Shown: positions 1 to 6,365, counted from the stretch's first letter. The stretch: DNA of 9,191 nucleotides from Nitrospinaceae bacterium (GCA_029937635.1 JAPYPM010000082.1:1-9191); one strand, 5' to 3'. The notes: generated by a model from the sequence alone, not told the origin. Made by a program: numbers and translations.

Positions 1-350
1 ATCCACACCCAACATATGGGTTGAGTGAATGTGAACATACCTCTCTTAAATAACCTGACGTACGATTGAGAATTGAAGAGCAAAGAGTTTCCGTTATTTT
101 CATATTTTATTTCAAGAAAAAATATCTAAAAAACCTACAGCATAAAAACTCAAAGTATTAATAATAGTTTGGTATTATTAATTATCAAAATCACTTTTAA
201 AGCTTAAATAATCAGGAAACCATACCCTAGCATTATCATAATAAGGTCAATTCGTTTGTCTAAAGAACATGATCGTTAGAATAATCCTTAAAATGTTTCT
301 TTAAAACCCTAAAATATATAACTTTTTATTTAGGTCGCTGGTTTTAAATA
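1..350. other. Non-coding AT-rich region upstream of the kinase operon
   Basis: No convincing gene is visible here on either strand. Stop codons are frequent in all frames and the base composition is strongly AT-biased. The stretch holds a perfect inverted repeat at 157-182 (listed separately), a short ACCCA/TGGGT hairpin at 7-21, and several AT-rich hexamers that could serve as -10 elements, such as TAGAAT near 278 and TATAAC near 316. None has a well-spaced TTGACA-like partner, so I do not assign a promoter. It probably contains the 5' leader and promoter of the kinase/regulator operon. The first 50 bases could be the tail of a gene entering from the left, but no frame is long enough to judge. 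Confidence 0.6.
157..182. repeat. Perfect 10-bp inverted repeat upstream of the kinase gene
   Basis: The left arm ATTAATAATA (157-166) and right arm TATTATTAAT (173-182) are exact reverse complements around a 6-base spacer, GTTTGG. It lies about 170 bp before the kinase ATG. An all-A/T stem is a weak RNA hairpin and no T-run follows, so a terminator is unlikely. A dyad of this size is more like an operator or a DNA-bending site, possibly for autoregulation of the operon. That role is inference. Confidence 0.5.
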
Positions 351-1937
351 ATGATAAATAAAAACTTCATTTACATATTGCTCGCAGTAATAGTCGCTGT
401 TGGAATACTATTACTGGACACCACTGTTCCTCTTGGAGTTGCAGACAGCATTCTTTATATCATCTTGGTTCCCATAGCTTTCTTTACGAAAAACAAAAAA
501 TTTATCTATATAAGCGCTATCGCAGGAACTTTACTAACGGTTACTGGTATTTTTCTATCTCCACCTGGCGGTGAAATTTGGCAGGTTATTACAAACCGAT
601 CCCTTACCCTATTCGCTATCTGGGTGATTGCTATACTATGCCTTTTAGAACGCGGGCAGTCCGAAAAAATGAAAGCTATTCATGCTGATCTGGAAAAAAA
701 TATTCAGAAACGAACTGTAGATCTTAATAAATCAAATACCGAGCTTGAAAAAGAGTCGGCCTACGTCCAGTTACATAAAGATGTAGCTATCGCCGCAAAT
801 GAAAAAATAGAGTTGCAAGACACTCTTAAAGTGTGTCTTTCAAAAATCTGCGCTCATGCTAACTGGCCAGTTGGTCATGTCTATTTAGTCCCAAATCAAA
901 CTTCAAATTGGCTAGAGCCTGCTAAGATATGGTTTCTAGAAAACCCTAGCCGTTTTGATACTTTTCGCAAAATTTCAGAAGCAACGCCATTCGGACCAGG
1001 TATGGGGCTTCCTGGCAGGGTACTAGTAAGTAAACAACCTGAATGGATTATAGATGTAACTAAAGACACAAACTTTCCAAGAGCAAAAGTAGCCGAAAAC
1101 ATAGGGGTCAAAGCAGGCTTCGCCTTCCCTTTATTAATAGGAAAAAAAGTAGTCGGCGTTATGGAGTTTTTCTCTGTTGAAGCTGAGGAACCCAATAGAG
1201 ATCTAATGAAAGTCATGGCAGAGGTTGGAATCCAACTCGGACGAGCGGTCGAGAGGCAGTGGGCCGAAGAAGACATTCAAAACTCCAATGAAAGACTACG
1301 TAGACTATACCAACGTCTCGAAATGATTCGAGAAGAAGAACGTACACGTATTGCACGAGAAGTTCATGATGAGTTGGCTCAAATCCTGAGCACACTCAAA
1401 CTGGAACTTTCTCTTCTTGATAAAAAAATGACTGATGACAAATCATCTTTACGTACGGATACTCAAATGATGTTGTTACTTGTCAATAATACGATCCAAA
1501 CAGTAAAAAGGATTGCCATGGACTTACGACCCCCGATACTTGATGATTTGGGTCTCCATGAAGCTATTCAGTGGCAGGGGCGGGAATTTGAAAAACGTAC
1601 AGGCATTAACTTTATATCTGAAGTTGGCTTCGGAAATATAGAACTAGACATTGAGCGTTCTACTGCTATTTTTAGAATTTTTCAAGAAACTCTGACCAAT
1701 ATACTCAGACACGCTAAAGCCAAAAATATTAATGTTCTTATGCACCAGGAGGATGCTATGGTTACTGTAAAAATTAAAGATGACGGTATTGGAATTACCT
1801 CCGATCAGATTTCCGACAATAAATCATTAGGAATCTTAGGCATGCGAGAAAGAGCTCGTGCTTGGAAAGGTGATGTAAACATTCAAGGAACTCATGATCA
1901 AGGAACAACGGTAACTATAAATATTCAACGTAATTAG
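351..1937 (+). CDS. Membrane-bound GAF-domain sensor histidine kinase (NarL/DesK-type, HisKA_3)
   Basis: This is a sensor kinase that should autophosphorylate on histidine and pass the phosphate to the regulator encoded next to it. About four membrane helices occupy residues 5-100, in a widespread unnamed sensor module with the hallmarks PLGVADS, LSPPGG and a TNRSL..FAIW stretch. A charged coiled-coil linker follows (about 100-140), then a GAF domain (about 145-300). The HisKA_3 dimerisation box is at about 320-400 with IAREVHDELAQ, which makes His339 the likely phosphosite. The HATPase domain (about 435-525) has the N-box FQETLTNILRHA (Asn450), the DDGIG box (477-481) and GILGMRERA. The protein is 528 aa and appears intact. 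The ATG at 351 has no clear Shine-Dalgarno; the nearest AGGT is about 15 bases away. The ligand is unknown. The GAF domain looks cytoplasmic, so it may sense an internal signal. The family call is secure; the signal is not known. Confidence 0.93.
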   Translation: MINKNFIYILLAVIVAVGILLLDTTVPLGVADSILYIILVPIAFFTKNKKFIYISAIAGTLLTVTGIFLSPPGGEIWQVITNRSLTLFAIWVIAILCLLERGQSEKMKAIHADLEKNIQKRTVDLNKSNTELEKESAYVQLHKDVAIAANEKIELQDTLKVCLSKICAHANWPVGHVYLVPNQTSNWLEPAKIWFLENPSRFDTFRKISEATPFGPGMGLPGRVLVSKQPEWIIDVTKDTNFPRAKVAENIGVKAGFAFPLLIGKKVVGVMEFFSVEAEEPNRDLMKVMAEVGIQLGRAVERQWAEEDIQNSNERLRRLYQRLEMIREEERTRIAREVHDELAQILSTLKLELSLLDKKMTDDKSSLRTDTQMMLLLVNNTIQTVKRIAMDLRPPILDDLGLHEAIQWQGREFEKRTGINFISEVGFGNIELDIERSTAIFRIFQETLTNILRHAKAKNINVLMHQEDAMVTVKIKDDGIGITSDQISDNKSLGILGMRERARAWKGDVNIQGTHDQGTTVTINIQRN

Positions 1938-1939
1938 AC

Positions 1940-2587
1940 ATGCCATCCACTGATAGCAAAACAATTAAAATAATTATTGCAGATGATCACCCGTTATTTA
2001 GGCGAGGATTAAAACATGCTATAAAGGAAACTAGCGATATTGAAGTCATTGGAGAATCATGTAATGGCGAAGATCTACTCTCTCTTATCAGAGATAGTAA
2101 ATCTGATATTATTCTCCTGGACATAGCCATGCCAGGGAAAAGTGGACTCGATTTATTAAAACAGCTGAAAAGCGAACACCCAAAACTCCCCATACTCATG
2201 CTCAGCGTTTATCCTGAGGAACAATATGCAATAAGGTTTCTTAAAGCTGGAGCATCAGGTTATCTTACTAAAGAAAGTGCTGCTGAAAAATTAGCCAAAG
2301 CAATTCGAAAAATCGCCGGGGGTGGAAAATACGCCAGTACTGCGGTTATAGAAAAACTTGCCTTCGATTTTTCTGATTCCGAAAAACCCCCACACGAGAC
2401 CTTATCTGATCGTGAATATCAGGTTTTTGGAATGATTGCTGTTGGGAAGTCTCTCACAGAGATTGGGGTTGAACTCTCTCTTAGTGTAAAAACAATAAGC
2501 ACACATAGAACCCGTATTCTCGAAAAAATGAAGATGAAAAAAAATGCTGAACTCATCCATTATGCAATAACCCAAAACCTTCTTTAA
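1940..2587 (+). CDS. NarL/FixJ-family response regulator (receiver + LuxR-type HTH)
   Basis: A DNA-binding response regulator of 215 aa, the usual length for the family. The receiver domain (residues about 8-125) shows the acidic pair Asp15/Asp16 in IIIADDHPLFRRG, the phosphoacceptor Asp61 in ILLDIAMPGKSG, the switch residue Ser89 in MLSVY, and Lys111 in GYLTKES. After a short linker comes a LuxR/GerE helix-turn-helix (about 152-212) with LSDREYQVF and the recognition helix SVKTISTHRTRILEKM. The gene begins 2 bp after the kinase stop, with no clear ribosome binding site of its own, so translation is probably coupled. It is almost certainly the cognate partner of the upstream kinase. Targets cannot be read from the sequence, but the operon itself and the exported genes downstream are the nearest candidates. 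Confidence 0.95.
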   Translation: MPSTDSKTIKIIIADDHPLFRRGLKHAIKETSDIEVIGESCNGEDLLSLIRDSKSDIILLDIAMPGKSGLDLLKQLKSEHPKLPILMLSVYPEEQYAIRFLKAGASGYLTKESAAEKLAKAIRKIAGGGKYASTAVIEKLAFDFSDSEKPPHETLSDREYQVFGMIAVGKSLTEIGVELSLSVKTISTHRTRILEKMKMKKNAELIHYAITQNLL

Positions 2588-2711
2588 AAAGTTGCAGAGA
2601 TGTCCCTCCTACAAAGAACGATCATACAAGTGTTATTTAATTTAAAAATATTTTTATCCCACCCTGGTCAAAATTCATAATCAAGAAGAACTTTCTAGGA
2701 AAAAACCTACC

Positions 2712-2740
2712 AGTAATAAGTCTTATTCTTATTATTTTTT
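2712..2740 (+). terminator. Weak candidate intrinsic terminator after the response regulator
   Basis: Arms TAATAAG (2714-2720) and CTTATTA (2728-2734) pair perfectly around a 7-base loop and are followed immediately by six T. An A-T pair and a G-T wobble extend the stem by two. The layout fits an intrinsic terminator about 125 bp beyond the regulator stop. However, the stem is almost entirely A/T and would be unstable, so it may be fortuitous or only partly effective. Confidence 0.35.
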
Positions 2741-2808
2741 CAGCGAACTACTGATATCTATGAATTGGCCAATCCTCTAGAATTTTCAATTATTTTATTA
2801 AAACAATT

Positions 2809-2834
2809 TAACCTCGGTTAGGAAGTTTTAAAAT
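2809..2834 (+). promoter_or_regulatory. Candidate operator/promoter: TAACC-TC-GGTTA dyad with TAAAAT
   Basis: A 12-bp dyad, TAACCTCGGTTA (2809-2820), lies about where a -35 region would fall relative to a TAAAAT hexamer at 2829-2834. The -35 match itself (TTTAAC) is poor, which is typical of activator-dependent promoters. A LuxR-type regulator such as the one encoded upstream would be a natural candidate to bind a short dyad of this kind. This is inference from position and symmetry; no known consensus was matched. Confidence 0.25.
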
Positions 2835-2941
2835 TATTTTTTATGGTAAATAGCTTTTTGAGTTTTGGTTTAAGAAAAGCTGACAAACGATCCATTCCCA
2901 TAAATTTCTTAATTCGAATGCACAAGACACCTAAACTAATT

Positions 2942-3332
2942 ATGAAAAAAAAATTACGCAAAACAAAATATATGGCTTGCGTTTTTTGTAACCGTTTGGG
3001 TAGTTGCAGGATTGGAAGGGAGAGCAGAATCTACCAACACAATGATCTCTCTTAGTCCTTCAGGTCAGCAATTAGGAAGGGTTGCCGTCACAAAAAACTC
3101 AGAAGTGCAAGTGCGCAATGATGCTTTGACAACACTTTATAGTTTCACTGTTATTAAAATTTCTACGGGGAAACGAATGGTTTCCATAAATAACATGAAA
3201 CCGAGTGCATCTTTTAATATAGCCTTTGACCGCCCTGGAACATATGTGGCGTGTTACTTAAATAAAAGTAAAAAAACGCTGACCCAAAATACCTGTTTGC
3301 AAATTGATGTTGTTGGACTCCGGTCCATATGA
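2942..3332 (+). CDS. Small exported protein of unknown function, reading frame interrupted in an A9 run
   Basis: From 2946 to 3332 one open frame encodes a convincing Sec signal peptide (IWLAFFVTVWVVAG, cleavage probably after GRA) and then about 100 residues of beta-rich mature protein. That frame has no usable start: it opens right after a TGA (2943-2945). The ATG at 2942 with its lysine codons is one base out of register, and the join falls in nine consecutive A (2945-2953). Losing one A would give a 129-residue preprotein starting MKKNYAKQN. The alternative TTG start at 3012 would drop the signal peptide. The mature part, with SASFNIAFDRPGTYVACYL near its end, loosely recalls a cupredoxin-like fold. 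It contains no histidine, so it cannot have a type-1 copper site. Two cysteines (104 and 118 in corrected numbering) could form a disulfide. It could be a slippage-expressed gene, a phase-variable gene, a recent pseudogene or a sequencing error. Function is unknown. Confidence 0.55.
3314..3327 (+). other. Stable hairpin with UCCG tetraloop just before the stop codon
   Basis: TGGAC (3314-3318) and GTCCA (3323-3327) pair perfectly around TCCG. In RNA this is a C(UCCG)G loop, a member of the very stable UNCG tetraloop class. It ends two bases before the TGA of the exported-protein gene. The next T-run begins more than 20 bases later, so it is not a normal terminator. It could protect or punctuate the transcript between the two exported genes. 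It may also be chance. Confidence 0.35.
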
Positions 3333-3387
3333 AGTTGAATTCTCAAGGTATTTTTTTATTGTAGTATTTTTTTTTATCAAAACCTTC

Positions 3388-3396
3388 AAAAGGAGA
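3388..3396 (+). promoter_or_regulatory. Strong Shine-Dalgarno that fixes the start of the secreted protein
   Basis: AAAAGGAGA, containing AAGGAG, sits about 7 bases before the ATG at 3403. It is the best ribosome binding site in the window and decides the start against the in-frame upstream codons from 3304. The bases CCTT (3384-3387) could pair with the AAGG of the site to make a small hairpin, though this is weak. Confidence 0.8.
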
Positions 3397-3402
3397 ACTG
3401 GA

Positions 3403-3912
3403 ATGAAAAAGATTTTCGCACTAACTGCAGTTTTCGTAGCATGCACCGCTTTTAATGCATCAGCAGGAACCATCACCTCCAATCAAACCGCATCCTGTAC
3501 CGATGCAAAAACCATTACTCTCGAAGTAGCAAATATTCCTTTCGAGAATAAAGACGCTAATGGATACACCTCCAACGATCGTGGAAGTGCAAACGTAGCG
3601 ATATGGAAATCATCTAATTTTACCACTGTTCCGATCTCACTTGGAGCAAAAGGTGATAAAAACCAGGCTCAACGTGGACAAGGCAAGTTGACCAAGTTTA
3701 AATGTAAAGACACAACACAGTGTGTTCCTGGTGCTATCGACAATATACCAGCAGGTGTTCACGATCGTTTCTATGCTGACAACTTTGGCCGAAATAAAGT
3801 TGTTCTGACTTCACAGACAGAATTTAGCCGAGGAGACTCTATTGGTGACATCAGTGGCTTGGTTAAGATCACAAACAATGGCTCTAACCCAGTTACAGTT
3901 ACCTGTGGTTAA
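3403..3912 (+). CDS. Small secreted protein of unknown function
   Basis: A 169-residue preprotein. Residues 1-21 form a clear Sec signal peptide (MKKIFALTAVFV... ASA, cleavage before GT). The mature part is about 148 residues, hydrophilic and rich in Asn, Thr, Gly and Asp. It has four cysteines, at 32, 101, 107 and 168, probably two disulfides, one of which may tie the N-terminal segment to the extreme C-terminus. Cys14 lies inside the signal and has a poor lipobox (FVAC), so I favour secretion over lipidation. The alternating hydrophobic pattern and the ending VKITNNGSNPVTVTCG suggest a beta-sandwich. I do not recognise the family. The strong RBS and the strong terminator after it suggest an abundantly made protein. 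It lies 70 bp after the frame-broken exported gene and may share its transcript. The T-rich gap between them holds no clear promoter. Confidence 0.82.
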   Translation: MKKIFALTAVFVACTAFNASAGTITSNQTASCTDAKTITLEVANIPFENKDANGYTSNDRGSANVAIWKSSNFTTVPISLGAKGDKNQAQRGQGKLTKFKCKDTTQCVPGAIDNIPAGVHDRFYADNFGRNKVVLTSQTEFSRGDSIGDISGLVKITNNGSNPVTVTCG

Positions 3913-3962
3913 TTTTAGTTAATTACAAAAAAAGTTTTATTTCAAGTTTAGATTCTTACCCT

Positions 3963-3999
3963 AAAAGCAGCCGACTTCACCGAAGTCGGCTGCTTTTTT
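3963..3999 (+). terminator. Strong rho-independent terminator
   Basis: AGCAGCCGACTTC (3966-3978) and GAAGTCGGCTGCT (3982-3994) form a perfect 13-bp stem with a 3-base ACC loop. Leading A residues (3963-3965) and six T (3994-3999) flank it, so it could act in both directions. It lies about 50 bp after the secreted protein stop and separates that gene from the FKBP gene. This is the clearest regulatory structure in the window. Confidence 0.93.
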
Positions 4000-4064
4000 A
4001 TCTTTCTCTATTACACCTAATTTTCTCTACTACCATTTATATATCCTTAATTTATGGGACCCCG

Positions 4065-4070
4065 TATAAT
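4065..4070 (+). promoter_or_regulatory. Candidate -10 box for the FKBP gene
   Basis: A perfect TATAAT lies 42 bp before the FKBP ATG, in the gap downstream of the strong terminator, where a new promoter is needed. No good -35 hexamer lies 16-18 bases upstream, and there is no extended TG motif. The adjacent GGGACCC is a small dyad overlapping the spacer. Position supports the call; the missing -35 weakens it. Confidence 0.4.
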
Positions 4071-4112
4071 ATAGTAAAAATTAATTGGATCAGACTATTA
4101 AGAATACCTGTC

Positions 4113-4640
4113 ATGAGAAACCTTACCTTGGTTAGCTCTCCCTTTTATTTTATTTTATTTTTTTATTTAACGTTTTTAGGGAGTCTGTCCCAAACCTTCG
4201 CTGATGAAATCGCAAAAATAGGTGACCGAGTAACCATAGACTATGAAGGCTCCCTTCAAGACGGGGCAATTTTTGATAATTCTAAAAGTCATGACAAACC
4301 ATTTCAGTTTGTTATTGGATCAGGTCAGGTGATCCCCGGATTCGACAAAGCTGTTACTGGAATGAAGGTTATGGAAGAAAAAAAAATTACCCTTCAACCA
4401 ACTGAAGCCTATGGTGAAATCAACCAGAAACTCATCCATAAAGTGATGCGCTCTGGGCTTCCGCCTAAACCAGAACCCAAGCCAGGAATGGGACTCATGA
4501 TGGGTGGTGGTCCTGGGAAAGTATCAAGAAGGGCAATGATCACAGAAGTCACCGAGGAATATATTCTCATAGACATGAACCATTCCTTGGCAGGCAAGTC
4601 ACTGACATTCGCCATTAAATTGATAAAAATTTCAAACTGA
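4113..4640 (+). CDS. Exported SlyD-like FKBP-type peptidyl-prolyl cis-trans isomerase
   Basis: This enzyme should catalyse cis-trans isomerisation of Xaa-Pro bonds and act as a folding helper in the periplasm. Residues 1-30 form a signal peptide with a long Phe/Leu-rich core and probable cleavage TFA|DE. The FKBP core follows: VTIDYEGSLQDGAIFDNS (about 40-57), VIPGFDKAVTGM (73-84) and PTEAYGE (96-102). Residues equivalent to the FKBP active site are kept: Tyr44, Phe54, Asp55, Val73, Ile74, Phe77 (the usual Trp position) and Tyr100. A SlyD-type insert-in-flap domain lies at about 105-155, and DMNHSLAGKSLTF closes the fold. The insert carries a Pro/Lys linker and a Met/Gly-rich stretch, GMGLMMGGGPG. 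The His/Cys-rich metal-binding tail of Escherichia coli SlyD is absent. There is no obvious Shine-Dalgarno. The gene probably stands alone between the terminator at 3963 and gltX. The family call is firm; the periplasmic location rests on the signal peptide. Confidence 0.9.
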   Translation: MRNLTLVSSPFYFILFFYLTFLGSLSQTFADEIAKIGDRVTIDYEGSLQDGAIFDNSKSHDKPFQFVIGSGQVIPGFDKAVTGMKVMEEKKITLQPTEAYGEINQKLIHKVMRSGLPPKPEPKPGMGLMMGGGPGKVSRRAMITEVTEEYILIDMNHSLAGKSLTFAIKLIKISN

Positions 4641-4774
4641 ACCTCGCTATAGGTAATGACACAATAAACTTAGATTTTGCTATATTTTTCTGCCAATTAA
4701 CTTAATTTATTTGTTACGCTTTCACTTAAAATTTAAGCTCTCGCGACAGAGTAACCTTATTTGAAAATTAAATT

Positions 4775-6199
4775 ATGACTACCCCTGTAAGAGTTCGCTT
4801 TGCGCCCAGCCCAACGGGATATCTGCACATTGGAGGTGTTCGGACCGCCTTATTCAATTGGCTATTTGCACGCCACCATAAAGGAAAATTTATATTACGA
4901 ATAGAAGATACCGACTCTTCACGTTCTACTGATGAGTCAATCGATGAAATTATAGCGTCCATGAACTGGCTAGGATTGGATTACGACGAAGGCCCTTTTC
5001 GTCAGACTGATCGTCAGTCTATATACAAACAAAAAGTAGATCAGCTTCTCAGTGAGAATAAAGCCTACCCTTGTTTTTGCACAGCAGAGGAACTGGATCA
5101 AAAGAGAAAGAAAGCGCAAGCCAATGGTCTCAAACCAAAATATGACGGCACCTGCCGCAAACGATCAGACAAACCTGAAGGAATTCCATTCGTTACACGA
5201 TTCAAGGTGCCACAAGAAGATTCGGTCACGATTAAAGACTTACTAAGAGGTAATGTGGTTTTTCAAAACGAGGAATTAGACGACCTCATCATTTTACGGT
5301 CCGATGGCACACCCACGTATAATTTCGTTGTTGTAGTCGATGACGCAGACATGGCCATTACTCACGTGATTCGAGGTGATGATCACTTGTCAAATACACC
5401 CATACAAGTGTTGCTGTACGATGCACTTGGACTAACTCGCCCAGAGTTCGCCCATATTTCAATGATTCTTGGAGCGGATAAAACCCGACTCAGCAAACGC
5501 CACGGAGCAACCTCGGTACTTGCCTATCGTGATATGGGATACCTGCCTGGTGCACTCATTAATTATCTTGCCAGACTTGGCTGGTCACACGGTGATCAGG
5601 AGATTTTCACTCAAGAAGAAATGACCCGGTATTTCTCGCTGGAAAATATCACAACCTCCGCAGCAGTATTCAATCCGGAAAAGCTTCAGTGGTTGAATCA
5701 GCAATACATTCAAAATGCTGACCCCATAGAACTTGCCACTCAGTTGGAACCTTTTCTCATCAAAGAAGGTCTTTTAGCTGAGCAACACGGCCTTAGCAAA
5801 GAAAGTATCGCTAAGCCGATCCCATCACTCAACCAGAGAGCCCAGACACTGATCGAAATGGCACAAAAATCTACCTTCTATTTCCAAAAGAAACTTTCAT
5901 TCGACGAAAAAGCACAGAATAAATTTCTTAGCAAAGACATAAAACCACATATTGAGAAACTCATTATCTCTATCAATAATATGGCAGTGTTAGAACACGA
6001 CTCTCTGGAAAATTTATTCAAAAAAATAGCGGAAGAAGCTGAACTTAAGCTTGGAAAACTGGCTCAACCGGTACGTGTAGCGCTTACTGGAGGTACCGCC
6101 AGTCCTGGAATTTATGAGGTTATCTTGCTGCTAGGTAAAAGCACAACGCTCTATCGGTTAAAGGAAGCAGTTAGTTTTATAGAAAAAAATAAGAACTAA
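4775..6199 (+). CDS. gltX: Glutamate--tRNA ligase (GluRS)
   Basis: A class I aminoacyl-tRNA synthetase that charges tRNA-Glu in the cytoplasm, feeding translation and often tetrapyrrole synthesis. The protein is 474 aa, normal for bacterial GluRS. The Rossmann domain opens with RFAPSPTGYLHIGG (the HIGH-equivalent signature, residues 8-21), followed by RIEDTD (42-47). The second signature is in DKTRLSKRHG (235-244). The C-terminal helical anticodon-binding part ends with LLGKSTTLYRLKEAV. The zinc-site segment keeps Cys100, Cys102 and Cys127 with the spacing of the E. coli enzyme, but Lys129 replaces the fourth ligand (His in E. coli). The start at 4775 is the only one that gives the standard N-terminus; no Shine-Dalgarno precedes it and no clear promoter was seen in the 134-bp gap before it. 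glnS is encoded about 1.2 kb away on the other strand, so this GluRS is probably the discriminating type. That last point is inference. Confidence 0.97.
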   Translation: MTTPVRVRFAPSPTGYLHIGGVRTALFNWLFARHHKGKFILRIEDTDSSRSTDESIDEIIASMNWLGLDYDEGPFRQTDRQSIYKQKVDQLLSENKAYPCFCTAEELDQKRKKAQANGLKPKYDGTCRKRSDKPEGIPFVTRFKVPQEDSVTIKDLLRGNVVFQNEELDDLIILRSDGTPTYNFVVVVDDADMAITHVIRGDDHLSNTPIQVLLYDALGLTRPEFAHISMILGADKTRLSKRHGATSVLAYRDMGYLPGALINYLARLGWSHGDQEIFTQEEMTRYFSLENITTSAAVFNPEKLQWLNQQYIQNADPIELATQLEPFLIKEGLLAEQHGLSKESIAKPIPSLNQRAQTLIEMAQKSTFYFQKKLSFDEKAQNKFLSKDIKPHIEKLIISINNMAVLEHDSLENLFKKIAEEAELKLGKLAQPVRVALTGGTASPGIYEVILLLGKSTTLYRLKEAVSFIEKNKN

Positions 6200-6276
6200 A
6201 GGGCTTTTACAACGATCAATCGATCATATATTTTTATTTGATAGCATATTATGTTTTATACAACCTAGCCGCTGAC

Positions 6277-6298
6277 ACTAGATATAGAAAAATCTAGT
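6277..6298. repeat. Inverted repeat in the convergent gap between gltX and the channel gene
   Basis: ACTAGAT (6277-6283) and ATCTAGT (6292-6298) are perfect reverse complements around an 8-base A-rich loop. The dyad lies in the 166-bp gap where the two convergent genes end. No T-run follows on either strand, so it is at best a poor terminator. No better terminator is visible in this gap. Confidence 0.3.
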
Positions 6299-6365
6299 TC
6301 ATCTAATTATTTCTCTTATTTTAATAGCATCTCTATTTATTCATTTAAATCTGGAGCTAAAGTGT

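Larger units (their letters stand above)
2588..2941. other. Non-coding region between the two-component operon and the exported-protein genes
   Basis: A stretch of about 350 bp with no convincing gene. A 26-codon reading frame at 2600-2680 and the frame opening at 2843 have no protein-like features. It contains a weak terminator-like hairpin (2712-2740) and a TAACC/GGTTA dyad (2809-2820) followed by a TAAAAT hexamer (2829-2834), both listed separately. It most likely ends the kinase/regulator transcript and carries the promoter of the genes after it. Confidence 0.55.

Noticed and set aside
7..21. ACCCA/TGGGT hairpin at the window start
   Set aside because: Five-pair stem with no T-run; too weak to call without the sequence to its left.
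1..51. Possible 3' end of a gene entering from the left edge
   Set aside because: The longest plus frame has only 16 codons before its stop and shows nothing recognisable; other frames stop sooner.
896..1276. Minus-strand frame of 126 codons inside the kinase gene
   Set aside because: It lies wholly antisense to conserved GAF-domain coding sequence and has no domain-like features of its own.
2600..2680. 26-codon small reading frame after the response regulator
   Set aside because: AT-rich, no spaced RBS, no recognisable peptide features.
2843..3055. 70-codon frame starting ATG at 2843
   Set aside because: No protein-like pattern, no RBS at a usable distance, and it crosses into the wrong frame of the exported protein. 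Only its internal ATG at 2942 is of interest.
3304..3402. N-terminal extension of the secreted protein to an upstream start
   Set aside because: It would bury the signal peptide 33 residues in; the strong RBS before 3403 and the MKK start decide the matter.
4641..4774. Promoter for gltX
   Set aside because: Several AT-rich hexamers (for example TTGTTA near 4711) exist, but none pair with a -10 at a proper spacing well enough to call.
6216..6230. CGATCA tandem near the end of gltX
   Set aside because: Only two short copies; no array or further units, so not a repeat element or CRISPR.
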